Under the pieces are notes generated by a model. It did no database searches. It had not been told where the DNA came from and worked only from the letters and a program-made list of their open reading frames with translations. From the NCBI GenBank assembly GCA_041946865.1, contig JBHGBF010000086.1, positions 1 through 23,347 of the forward strand: DNA of 23,347 nucleotides, written 5' to 3'. Of this stretch, positions 7,928 through 15,301 are shown in pieces. Position 1 is the stretch's first letter. Every line of letters starts with the position of its first letter. The translations under genes were made by a program, and so were the position numbers. This stretch comes from RPQK01 sp041946865. Lineage in GTDB: Bacteria; Acidobacteriota; UBA6911; RPQK01.

Positions 7928-8926
7928 CTATTTCAGGTATTCCCTTATAAACGCGACCGCTCTGGAATGGGCCTGTGCAACGTCCTCTGGATTTCCATGG
8001 GAAAGGCCGTGCCCGGCGTCCTTGACCGTGACCAACTCATGCTTGACGCCTTTCTTTTGCAGCTCGGCGGCCATGTCGACGGATTTCTGGTACGGGACGT
8101 CGGTGTCTTGCGTGCCGTGCACCATGAGAATCGGCGGATAGTCGGGACTGATATTACGGACAGGACAATAGTAATCGAGCTTGTCCTTCTGGCTCACGGG
8201 ATCAAACCCGGTGACTTCCCTGGTCCACAGCCCATTTTGCCGCAGGTAAATATAGTATCGGTTCCGTGCGCGGGGATCGATGCCGGGGGCATCCACTCCG
8301 GAGATGACCTTTGTGCCGACGCCAGACTCGGCGTCTTGTTTTGAGATCAGCGAGACCGACTGACGATAGAAGGCAGACGGCTCGCGGTACCACTCACCGT
8401 CCACATCACCATAGCCAAAATAGGCGACCAGAGCCAGCGGGCGCGGGCTGATGCAATGCCCGGTCATCATGGTGAGATACCCGCCGGCCGAACCTCCGGC
8501 TACCACAATTTTCTGCGGATCGAGGTGAAACTGCTTAGCCCCATCCCCGCGAATCCAACGAAAGGCGTCCTGGATGTCTTCGATGATGGCCGGGAGTTTC
8601 ACTTCCGGCGCCAGCCGATAGTCGAGGGAAATCAGGGCAAAACCCTCCTGCTGGCAAAGCTCGCGCATACGAGGCTGGACGCCGTTTCGGCTGCCGAGAA
8701 TAAGCGCACCGCCGTGAATCCAAACCACGACCGGGCGAACCAGGTCATCGGCGGGACGATAGATATCCGCCTTAATCTCAACGTCCCCAACCGTTTTGTA
8801 CGTGATGGTCTGCTTCACGAGCCCGTCCGCTCTAACCAAAGACGGCACAGCCCAAAGGAAAATAGCCGGGATAGCTAGCACGCGTGTGAACCGGAGCAAC
8901 CTAGGCATTGGCAGACGCTTTATCAT
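7928..8926 (-). CDS. Exported alpha/beta-hydrolase (esterase/lipase-like, acetyl-esterase type)
   Basis: A 332-residue serine hydrolase of the alpha/beta fold, in the carboxylesterase/BD-FAE-like group. A signal peptide spans about residues 14-33 (ends VRA-DG). The oxyanion motif is WIHGGA (69-74). The nucleophile elbow is GGSAGG (144-149, Ser146). The acid is probably Asp274 in HGTQDTDVP and the base His306 in DAGHGL. DYRLAPEVKLPA at 102-113 is characteristic of this group. The start at 8926 or at Met7 (8908) cannot be decided. It converges with the NIF3-like gene across 34 bp, where only an imperfect AAAACGG/CCGGTTTT pairing is visible as a possible terminator. A role in removing acyl groups from plant or algal polysaccharide is inferred from context. 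Confidence 0.88.
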   Translation of the reverse strand: MIKRLPMPRLLRFTRVLAIPAIFLWAVPSLVRADGLVKQTITYKTVGDVEIKADIYRPADDLVRPVVVWIHGGALILGSRNGVQPRMRELCQQEGFALISLDYRLAPEVKLPAIIEDIQDAFRWIRGDGAKQFHLDPQKIVVAGGSAGGYLTMMTGHCISPRPLALVAYFGYGDVDGEWYREPSAFYRQSVSLISKQDAESGVGTKVISGVDAPGIDPRARNRYYIYLRQNGLWTREVTGFDPVSQKDKLDYYCPVRNISPDYPPILMVHGTQDTDVPYQKSVDMAAELQKKGVKHELVTVKDAGHGLSHGNPEDVAQAHSRAVAFIREYLK

Positions 8927-8929
8927 AAG

Positions 8930-8957
8930 GCCGCGACTGTATCACACAGCCGCGACT
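8930..8957. promoter_or_regulatory. Direct 9-mer repeat upstream of the esterase gene
   Basis: GCCGCGACT occurs at 8930-8938 and again at 8949-8957, a 19-bp period (close to two helical turns). It is in the 104-bp divergent promoter region between the esterase and the dehydrogenase operon. It could be a tandem operator. No binding protein is known. Confidence 0.3.
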
Positions 8958-8972
8958 TAAATGCAAGTTGAG

Positions 8973-8984
8973 CGCAAGCTTGCG
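8973..8984. promoter_or_regulatory. 12-bp perfect palindrome upstream of the dehydrogenase operon
   Basis: CGCAAGCTTGCG is a perfect palindrome about 50 bp before the GTG start of the first operon gene. A weak -35/-10 pair (TTGCGG 8980-8985, 17-bp spacer, TACGAT 9003-9008) overlaps it. A repressor dimer bound here would block transcription. The palindrome is seen directly; the operator role is inference. Confidence 0.35.
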
Positions 8985-9030
8985 GCTCGGTAGGTGTCTC
9001 GCTACGATGTGGTAACGGAGGGAGTTCGGT

Positions 9031-10062
9031 GTGAAAGCGATCGTCAAGGCAGAGAAACGCGAAGGTTTCACTTATCAGGACTTGCCCGATCCAGTGGCAG
9101 GCCCTGATGACGTCCTGGTGAAGGTCGATTCGGCCACTATCTGCGGCAGCGACGTCCTGTTCTATCACTGGTACCCGGCGATAAAGTGGATGGTTACAGA
9201 GCCTCCCTTCGTGCCCGGCCACGAGGGTTCGGGGACCGTGGTAGAAGTGGGACGGGACGTCAAGAACATCAAGCCCGGCGACCGCGTAGCGGTTGAGACG
9301 CACTTGCCCTGTGGACAGTGCTTTCAGTGCCGGACCGGCGAACAGCACATCTGCCGGAATATGACGCTGTTCGGTCACCAGTTCAACGGATGTTTTGCAG
9401 AGTACGCGGTGGCGCCGCAAAGAATCATCTTCAAAATCAGCGACCGCCTCGACCTGGACCGGGCAACCGTGCTCGAACCCTTGGGTGTCGCCCAGCAGTG
9501 TGTCCAGAAGGCAGACGTTGCCGGGGATACAGCCGTGGTTATTGGCGCTGGTCCGATCGGCCTTATGGCCCTCTATCTGGCGAAGAAGTCCGGCGCCGGG
9601 TTTGTCGCCGTTATCGACATAAACCAGCACCGCCTTGGCATGGCAGAGGGCCTCGGGGCCGATCTTGTGTTGTCGGCTTCGGACCGCGTCACAGAGAGGA
9701 TCCTGGAGCTGACGGACGGCGACGGTGTGGGCAGCATCATCGATGCGTCGGGCTCGGCCCAGGCCATCGCCGATAGTTTCTTCTACCTGCGCAAAGGGGG
9801 ACGGATGGTCCTGACCGGCAATCCCAAGGAAGACATTGTGATCCGCCAGCCGGTCAAGTCACTGATACACAAAGAAATTACTCTCAGGGGCGTACATGGC
9901 CGGAGAATGTTCGAAACCTGGGAAAAGGCCCAGCAGTACCTGCTGGATCCCTGCTTTCCACTCGATCGCCTCGTGACGCACGAGTTTAAGATGGAAAGAT
10001 TCGAAGAGGCGTTCCGGTTGATCGATACCGGAGAGTGCGGCAAGGTCCGTCTGCGGCCTTGA
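9031..10062 (+). CDS. Zinc-dependent alcohol/polyol dehydrogenase (MDR family, Tdh/sorbitol-dehydrogenase-like)
   Basis: A 343-residue medium-chain NAD(P)-dependent dehydrogenase, cytoplasmic. It starts at GTG 9031 behind a good Shine-Dalgarno (GGAGGGAG). Catalytic-zinc residues are Cys38 (TICGSD), His64-Glu65 (GHEGSG) and probably Glu149 (LEPLGV). Structural-zinc cysteines are 94, 97, 100 and 108. The nucleotide-binding turn is GAGPIG (172-177), and Asp in VIDINQHR suggests NAD. Relatives oxidise secondary alcohols, including L-threonine at C3, sorbitol, and L-galactonate at C5 (E. coli LgoD-type). First gene of an operon with a decarboxylase, lactonase and aldose dehydrogenase, so the natural substrate is probably the sugar acid made by the lactonase. 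If it oxidises C3, the product is a beta-keto acid suited to the next gene's enzyme. Confidence 0.9.
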   Translation: MKAIVKAEKREGFTYQDLPDPVAGPDDVLVKVDSATICGSDVLFYHWYPAIKWMVTEPPFVPGHEGSGTVVEVGRDVKNIKPGDRVAVETHLPCGQCFQCRTGEQHICRNMTLFGHQFNGCFAEYAVAPQRIIFKISDRLDLDRATVLEPLGVAQQCVQKADVAGDTAVVIGAGPIGLMALYLAKKSGAGFVAVIDINQHRLGMAEGLGADLVLSASDRVTERILELTDGDGVGSIIDASGSAQAIADSFFYLRKGGRMVLTGNPKEDIVIRQPVKSLIHKEITLRGVHGRRMFETWEKAQQYLLDPCFPLDRLVTHEFKMERFEEAFRLIDTGECGKVRLRP

Positions 10063-10089
10063 TCAGAAACGGCACAGGAGGCTGCTTCA

Positions 10090-10746
10090 ATGATCGATTT
10101 CAAACGACCGGTAGTCCAAGTCGCATTGGATTTTCAGACTATTGACGAAGCGTTGAGGGTCGGGGAGATGGCTGTGAAGGCCGGCGTTGACTGGGTGGAG
10201 GCCGGGACCATTCTCCTTTACTGCGCAGGTTGTGGGGCCATAGGAGCGCTCGCGCGGGCGTTTCCCGACCGTCCCGTCCTGGCCGATTTCAAGACCATGG
10301 ATGCTGGGGGCCGAAATGTCTCGCTCACGCATGAGCAGGGGGGCCGACTCATGACCGTCTGCGGGAATGCTACGGATGAGACGATCCAGGCGGCCACCAA
10401 GGTTTCCAGGAATACCGGCGTCTGGGTGATGATTGACACCATCGGGGTCAGAGACCAGGCCGGACGCGTCAAGCAATGCGTGAGCTGGGGGGCGAATGCC
10501 ATCTACCTGCACTACGGGTTTGACCAGCATCAGAAGGACTCATCCAAAGATGCGTCCCAATGGTTGGAGGAAGTCAAGGCGGTGACCACAGTCCCGGTAG
10601 GGCTGGCCAGCTTCGACATTAAAGGCGCCGTAGCCGGGGTCAAGAGAGGCGCTGACTTCGTGGTGATCGGACACCCGCTGATCAGCACCGGCGACGTCTT
10701 CGAAAATCTGAAGAAATATGTGCAGGAAGTAAAAGGAGCAGCCTGA
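10090..10746 (+). CDS. OMP-decarboxylase-superfamily protein, hexulose-6-phosphate-synthase / 3-keto-L-gulonate-6-P-decarboxylase-like
   Basis: A 218-residue TIM-barrel enzyme, close to the usual size of HPS and KGPDC. The superfamily metal/catalytic signature is seen as DFKTMDAG (Asp66, Lys68, Asp71) with Glu37 in DWVEAGT. LHYGFDQH (140-147, His141) corresponds to the VHTGTDQ block of HPS. In relatives the phosphate is held by an AGGI-type turn and a VGRAI/VGSAI-type turn. Here these places read ASFDI (173-177) and IGHPLI (193-198), so the substrate may lack phosphate. Relatives decarboxylate a 3-keto sugar acid phosphate or run the aldol reaction of formaldehyde with ribulose-5-P. It lies 27 bp behind the dehydrogenase with GGAG upstream. 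Decarboxylation of a 3-keto-aldonate fits the operon best; this is inference. Confidence 0.82.
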   Translation: MIDFKRPVVQVALDFQTIDEALRVGEMAVKAGVDWVEAGTILLYCAGCGAIGALARAFPDRPVLADFKTMDAGGRNVSLTHEQGGRLMTVCGNATDETIQAATKVSRNTGVWVMIDTIGVRDQAGRVKQCVSWGANAIYLHYGFDQHQKDSSKDASQWLEEVKAVTTVPVGLASFDIKGAVAGVKRGADFVVIGHPLISTGDVFENLKKYVQEVKGAA

Positions 10747-10752
10747 TCGGCC

Positions 10753-11580
10753 ATGATCGTCGACAGTCATCATCACCTCTGGGAGATCGGCCGGTTTGGG
10801 TATCCATGGATGCCGGGGCCGGGACATCTTTTACACGGGGACTTCCTTCCCGAAGACCTCAAGCCGTGGCTTGACAAAAACGCCGTGGACAAGACAGTAA
10901 TCGTCCAGGCCGACCAGTCGGTCCAAGAGACTCGTTGGCTTCTGGCGCATGCCGAAAAGCACGAGTTTGTCGCCGGCGTGGTCGGGTGGGTGGACTTGAA
11001 AGACCCCGAGGTGGGCGCCGTCCTCGACAACCTGGCCCAGGCGCCGTGGTTCAAGGGGGTGCGGCATGTGTGGCACGACGAACCAGACAACGACTGGATC
11101 GTCCAGCCGGAAGTCATCAGGGGACTTAGGGAGGTAGCCGCTCGAGGCTTGACTTACGATTTTCTCACGTTTCCGCAGCACCTGAAACTCATTCCGGAGG
11201 TCATGGAACGCGTTCCCGGGCTCAGACCGGTGGTCGATCACATCTCCAAACCCCCCATCAGGAGCGGCGGGCTGGAACCCTGGCGAAGCGACCTCCGGAA
11301 AGTCGCGGAGATTCCGGGGGTCTGCTGCAAGCTGTCCGGAATGGTGACCGAGGCGGATTTCGACAAGTGGACGATTGAAGATCTGAGACCCTACGTCAAT
11401 GCTGTCATCGAGATGTTCGGCTGTGACCGGCTCATGTATGGGAGTGACTGGCCGGTATGCACAATGGCCGCCAATTATGATCGGGTGTTTGAGGCGGCCC
11501 AGACTCTCCTGTCAGGCGTTTCCGAAGACGACCGTCGAGCCGTATTCGGAGAGAACGCGATACAGTTTTACCGACTATGA
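10753..11580 (+). CDS. Amidohydrolase-2 / COG3618 sugar lactonase (L-fuconolactonase-like)
   Basis: A 275-residue TIM-barrel metallohydrolase without signal peptide. Metal ligands are HHH at 6-8 (HxH at the end of strand 1), a His at 163 in VDHISKP, and Asp232 in YGSDWPVC near the C-terminus. COG3618 includes L-fuconolactonase, L-rhamnono-gamma-lactonase, galactarolactone and 4-sulfomuconolactone hydrolases, which open 1,4-lactones. The gene starts 6 bp after the previous stop, and its last codon overlaps the start of the aldo/keto reductase (11577-11580). Such tight coupling to an aldose 1-dehydrogenase, whose product is a lactone, makes an aldonolactonase role likely. The exact sugar is not determined. 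Confidence 0.88.
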   Translation: MIVDSHHHLWEIGRFGYPWMPGPGHLLHGDFLPEDLKPWLDKNAVDKTVIVQADQSVQETRWLLAHAEKHEFVAGVVGWVDLKDPEVGAVLDNLAQAPWFKGVRHVWHDEPDNDWIVQPEVIRGLREVAARGLTYDFLTFPQHLKLIPEVMERVPGLRPVVDHISKPPIRSGGLEPWRSDLRKVAEIPGVCCKLSGMVTEADFDKWTIEDLRPYVNAVIEMFGCDRLMYGSDWPVCTMAANYDRVFEAAQTLLSGVSEDDRRAVFGENAIQFYRL

Positions 11581-12530
11581 AATACAACACGCTCGGAAAA
11601 ACCGGTCTGCGAGTCCCGGCCCTCAGTTTCGGCGCTTCGTCACTTGGCGGCGCCTTCCATGACGTCGCGGTCTTCGACGCAATCGAAACGGTGCACGCGG
11701 CCATTGACCTCGGACTCAACTTCATCGACGTATCGCCCTACTACAGCGGGACTGTAGCAGAGTTGATCCTGGGCCGGGCGCTCCGGGGAATCAGACGTGA
11801 CCGTTATTCCCTCGCCACCAAAGTAGGCCGATACAGCCTGGACTACTTCGACTTCTCCGCAGAACGTGTGACGCGTAGCGTGGACGAGAGCCTCTCCAGG
11901 CTAGGTCTCGATTACATTGACCTCATTCAGTGCCACGACATAGAGTTTGGTTCAATCGACCAGGTAGTGGAAGAGACTATCCCCGCCTTGGAGAAGTTAA
12001 GAGACCAGGGCAAGGTGCGTTACATAGGCATCACCGGGCTGCCCCTGAAGGTGTTCGAAGAGGTCGTGAGGCGTTCATGCGTTGACACCATACTCTCCTA
12101 TTGCCACTACGCGCTGAATGATTCAGCCCTGGCCGGCCTCCTCCCGCTCCTTCAGGAACGGCAAGTCGGAATCATCAACGCTTCGCCTTTCAGCATGGGA
12201 CTGCTGACCAACCGCGGCGCTCCGACGTGGCACCCCGCTCCTCTGCAAGTGAAAGAGGTGTGCAGCCAGGCTGCCAGGTACTGCCGCGAGCAAGGCGAAG
12301 ATCTGGCCAAGTTGGCGTTGCAGTTCTGCCTTCAAAACCCGGAAATCCATACCACCCTGGTGGGAACCGCCAGTCCCGGGAATCTCAGGAAGAACGCGGC
12401 GTGGGCGGAGGCGCCGATCAACGAAGATCTCATGCGCGAGGTGCGCGCTATCCTTGCTCCGATTCACAATGTCACCTGGCTCCAAGGCCGGCCCGAAAAC
12501 AATGCGCCCGAACTGACTCTACCATCGTGA
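11577..12530 (+). CDS. Aldo/keto reductase, L-galactose / L-fucose / D-arabinose 1-dehydrogenase-like
   Basis: A 317-residue aldo/keto reductase with the catalytic tetrad Asp51, Tyr56, Lys82 and His120. It is strikingly like plant L-galactose dehydrogenase as I remember it: CHDIEFGSIDQ (119-129), then ETIPALEKLRDQGK and YIGITGLPL, ILSYCHYALNDS, and SPFSMGLLTNRG all have near-identical counterparts there. That family also includes yeast D-arabinose dehydrogenase (Ara2) and bacterial D-threo-aldose/L-fucose dehydrogenases. These oxidise the anomeric carbon to the 1,4- or 1,5-lactone with NAD(P). It overlaps the lactonase gene by four bases (ATGA), so translation is coupled. Choice among L-galactose, L-fucose and D-arabinose cannot be made from sequence. 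Confidence 0.9.
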   Translation: MKYNTLGKTGLRVPALSFGASSLGGAFHDVAVFDAIETVHAAIDLGLNFIDVSPYYSGTVAELILGRALRGIRRDRYSLATKVGRYSLDYFDFSAERVTRSVDESLSRLGLDYIDLIQCHDIEFGSIDQVVEETIPALEKLRDQGKVRYIGITGLPLKVFEEVVRRSCVDTILSYCHYALNDSALAGLLPLLQERQVGIINASPFSMGLLTNRGAPTWHPAPLQVKEVCSQAARYCREQGEDLAKLALQFCLQNPEIHTTLVGTASPGNLRKNAAWAEAPINEDLMREVRAILAPIHNVTWLQGRPENNAPELTLPS

Positions 12531-12604
12531 CCACTGCGCCTGTGGGCGGCCCCAAGGCTTACGAAAGTGTCTTATACTTACGGCCAGGCGTCGGGGCGGC
12601 AGCG

Positions 12605-12633
12605 TTGACACCCCAAAATCTCAGTGTTACAAC
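12605..12633 (+). promoter_or_regulatory. Candidate promoter of the GH172 gene
   Basis: TTGACA (12605-12610, 6 of 6) is followed after 17 bp by TACAAC (12628-12633, 4 of 6). The start site would be near 12640, only about two bases before the ATG at 12642, which would make a leaderless or nearly leaderless mRNA. The gene lacks a visible Shine-Dalgarno, which agrees with this. The -10 is weak. Confidence 0.35.
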
Positions 12634-12641
12634 CGCGAAAC

Positions 12642-13970
12642 ATGTTTCTAACAACTCACACCTTCCTTGCTGCTGTTCTTCTTCTGACGATGTCTGCAGA
12701 TCAGAAAATCCCTCCGATTCCTCCGTCTGACCTAGGCGTTACAACGGTTCGCGCCTCGCACACGGCACGCATTTCCAGTTGGGACAAGACGGGCAATAAC
12801 CGGGACTGGATCCAGTTTGCGCCCGGCAAAGAGAAGACACTCGCGGATATCTCGGGCCCCGGAACGATCCGGCACTTCTATTTCACCAGCGGTCGCGCGG
12901 GCCTCCTGCTGCGAGAGTTGGTGCTTCGGGTGTACTGGGATGGAGAAAAAACGCCTTCCGTTGAAGTGCCGATCGGCGACTTTTTTCTCTGCGGCCATGC
13001 CACGGTTCGCCACATTCGCACCACGTGGGTAACGGTCAATACGGGGAGGAAGGGCCTAGGCGGCCACGGTTTCAATTTCTATCTGCCTATGCCTTTCAAC
13101 AACGGAGCCCGGATCACGATCGAGAATCAGGGAAAGTGGGAATCAGGTGCTTTCTGGTACCACATCGAATACGAGACCTACGATTCGCCTCTTCCTGACG
13201 ATGTCGGCCGGTTCCATGCTTCATGGCGGCGCGAGCCACTGACCGTCTCCAACGCCGAACCAGATAAGAAGAACCGCACGCTCTGGGGAGGCCAGAACCG
13301 TGACGGGCGGGATAATTACGTCATTCTCGAAGCCGAGGGAAAAGGGCAACTCGTCGGTCTGCTCCTCAATGTCGACAACATCCGGGGAGCCTGGTATGGC
13401 GAAGGGGACGACATGATTTTCATCGACGGACAGGAGTGGCCGCCGGCTTACCACGGTACCGGCACAGAGGAGATCTTTGGAGGAGGCCCCTGTCCGAACG
13501 AAGAATACGCCGGTCCCTATACGGGTTTCCATTTTACAGAGAACAAAGATGGTAAGGATTTTCTGGGAAAAGTATCGATGTTCCGCTGGTTCGTCCACGA
13601 TCCGGTCCGGTTTCAGAAATCCGTGAAGTGGACGATCGAGCATGGCCACGCGAACAACTATGAGAACGACTACTCGAGCGTCGCCTACTGGTATCAGCTC
13701 GAGCCTCACCGGGTCTTTCCTCCGCTGCCTACCCTGGATCAGCGCCTGCCCCGGATGCCTGAAGCCTACTTCAAAGCCAACGATGCGATGCAGACAGCTC
13801 GTCGCCAGTTTATCGACTTGAAGGGAGGGCCGCCTGAAGCGTTTGCGCGAATGCGCCGTTTACGAGACGATGGCAGCCAACTTCTTGAGCAGGGCAAATA
13901 CGAGGAAGCACTCGCCAAGTTCGAGGAGCATCGAAAGGAAGTGGAGAGGCTGAAAACCGCGCCGCAGTGA
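12642..13970 (+). CDS. Exported DUF2961 / GH172-family glycoside hydrolase
   Basis: A 442-residue exported enzyme. The ATG at 12642 opens directly into a signal peptide (MFLTTHTFLAAVLLLTMSA). A GTG at 12624 would add six residues and has no better ribosome site. DUF2961 is now glycoside hydrolase family 172, with alpha-D-fructofuranosidase and exo-alpha-D-arabinofuranosidase members. The two expected acidic residues are visible: Glu254 in WYGEGDDM and Glu276 in HGTGTEE, 22 apart, matching the nucleophile/acid-base pair known for the family. DWIQFAPGKEKTLADI and GPGTIRHFYF are further family blocks. The C-terminus (about 375-442) is a short helical, charged extension (QGKYEEALAKFEEH). It lies 111 bp behind the aldose-dehydrogenase operon. 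If it releases D-arabinose, its product could feed that operon. Confidence 0.85.
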   Translation: MFLTTHTFLAAVLLLTMSADQKIPPIPPSDLGVTTVRASHTARISSWDKTGNNRDWIQFAPGKEKTLADISGPGTIRHFYFTSGRAGLLLRELVLRVYWDGEKTPSVEVPIGDFFLCGHATVRHIRTTWVTVNTGRKGLGGHGFNFYLPMPFNNGARITIENQGKWESGAFWYHIEYETYDSPLPDDVGRFHASWRREPLTVSNAEPDKKNRTLWGGQNRDGRDNYVILEAEGKGQLVGLLLNVDNIRGAWYGEGDDMIFIDGQEWPPAYHGTGTEEIFGGGPCPNEEYAGPYTGFHFTENKDGKDFLGKVSMFRWFVHDPVRFQKSVKWTIEHGHANNYENDYSSVAYWYQLEPHRVFPPLPTLDQRLPRMPEAYFKANDAMQTARRQFIDLKGGPPEAFARMRRLRDDGSQLLEQGKYEEALAKFEEHRKEVERLKTAPQ

Positions 13971-13990
13971 CCTTCGGCTGCGGCCCTCGT

Positions 13991-15286
13991 TCACTCGATA
14001 TAGCCGGTGAACTCGACCATGGCGTCACGGTTCTCTCGGTATGTCACAGGCTTCGGAACCAGCCAATTGACGATCGTGTCCTTGATCGAATAAGCGAAAA
14101 AGTGGTTCCCCGCCGGGTTGTAATGAGGCATGAGGTACCGCTTGACATAGTCGGCAAACGGGATCTTGTAATTCTTCTTGTAGTCCTCCACGTGTACCAG
14201 GTTCATGTCGAAATAGAGGAAATTGTTTTGCTTCAGAAAGTCGACGATCTCCTGGTCGGCCCGGGTCCCCGATTCGACCAGGCTACGGTAATTGCGGGGA
14301 TCATTCAGGACGACCAGTAGTTTCTTGCCGGCGCCACTCGTGAAATCCCGGGCGAGCTCGAGGATGTATTCGGTGGCCGCATAGGAATATTTGTCCAGCA
14401 GGCGCCTGAGGCCTTCTTTTTCTTTCTCAGCCGTTGAGCGATCAATAGGGTCCGTCCGGAGTATTGCGGCGAGACGTTCGACCTTGGGCCAGTCAAGATC
14501 TGTCGTTAGCCCCCTGCTGAACAAAGCGATCTGCATCGCCAGATCGTCTTTGAGATTCTGGTACATCCATTCCGGATCGGTCATCCGGTAGAGCAATTCC
14601 GGAGTCGGCAGCAGGTTCTCTTTCTCCACAATCCGGCCTCTTTCCAGATCCATCTCGACGTGAGACCAGGGATTGTTGTGAAACAGCTTGCCACCGGCTT
14701 GATCCCACCACCTGTAGATCAGGACATGACGACATCGGAGTAGACTGCGAAAGTGATCGTCCCCCCAAATGTACAGGATCACGTACTCGCCGCCGCGCGG
14801 GCCTTTCTCCTCGCGCATCATCCTCCGGTAAGCCTGGTAGACGCCGTGGCCACCCATTCCGAAGTTGCGGACCGGCTCGCCCAGGTGAGCGGCCAGGTAC
14901 TCCTGCCAGGTTTCCCCGTCACTTACCTGGTGACACTGAGTGAAGCTGTTTCCGTACGTGTTGATCCGACAAGCCCGGTCGACGTACACATGAGCAGTCC
15001 GGGCGCCGGTCTTGTGGACCGTGGAGATCGTGGAGCTTCCATCGATACCGTCGCGCGGGAAGTAATTGCCCAGGTGGTAACCAAGTTCCGGGTCAAATTT
15101 GGCCCAGGAGAGCTGATTCGGATCAAGGAAAGTGTCCAAAACCTGCTTGGAGACAGCGCTGGCGCGCAGGTATTGCTCCAGAGAGACGGGCGCCGCTTTG
15201 GCCTGTTGAGCGTTGGCATAAGGACAAAGCGCCGCGAAGACTGCTAGGTAGCACGAGACGAGATAGCGTGTGGTTCTTGGGCTCAT
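13991..15286 (-). CDS. Exported SGNH-hydrolase-like protein (GNS variant)
   Basis: A 431-residue protein with a signal peptide (residues about 9-26, ANA-QQ). The block NTYGNSFTQ (109-117) has the layout of the SGNH family's first block, with Ser114 as nucleophile but Asn in place of the usual Asp of GDS. NFGMGGHGVYQAYRRM (141-156) is the Gly-containing second block. A C-terminal HYNPAGNHFFA (388-398) takes the place of the DxxH block, with His394 as likely base. This resembles SGNH proteins that deacylate or transfer acyl groups on glycans. It starts 15 bp after a half-size PepSY membrane gene and ends 20 bp from the convergent GH172 gene. Function is uncertain; it may be an O-acyl esterase or transferase. 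Confidence 0.65.
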   Translation of the reverse strand: MSPRTTRYLVSCYLAVFAALCPYANAQQAKAAPVSLEQYLRASAVSKQVLDTFLDPNQLSWAKFDPELGYHLGNYFPRDGIDGSSTISTVHKTGARTAHVYVDRACRINTYGNSFTQCHQVSDGETWQEYLAAHLGEPVRNFGMGGHGVYQAYRRMMREEKGPRGGEYVILYIWGDDHFRSLLRCRHVLIYRWWDQAGGKLFHNNPWSHVEMDLERGRIVEKENLLPTPELLYRMTDPEWMYQNLKDDLAMQIALFSRGLTTDLDWPKVERLAAILRTDPIDRSTAEKEKEGLRRLLDKYSYAATEYILELARDFTSGAGKKLLVVLNDPRNYRSLVESGTRADQEIVDFLKQNNFLYFDMNLVHVEDYKKNYKIPFADYVKRYLMPHYNPAGNHFFAYSIKDTIVNWLVPKPVTYRENRDAMVEFTGYIE

Positions 15287-15301
15287 TGTTCGGTTTCAGC
15301 G

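Noticed and set aside
9031..10062. Specific naming of the dehydrogenase as Tdh (threonine dehydrogenase)
   Set aside because: Motifs are shared by many zinc dehydrogenases, no KBL (2-amino-3-ketobutyrate ligase) gene is next to it, and the operon points to sugar acids.
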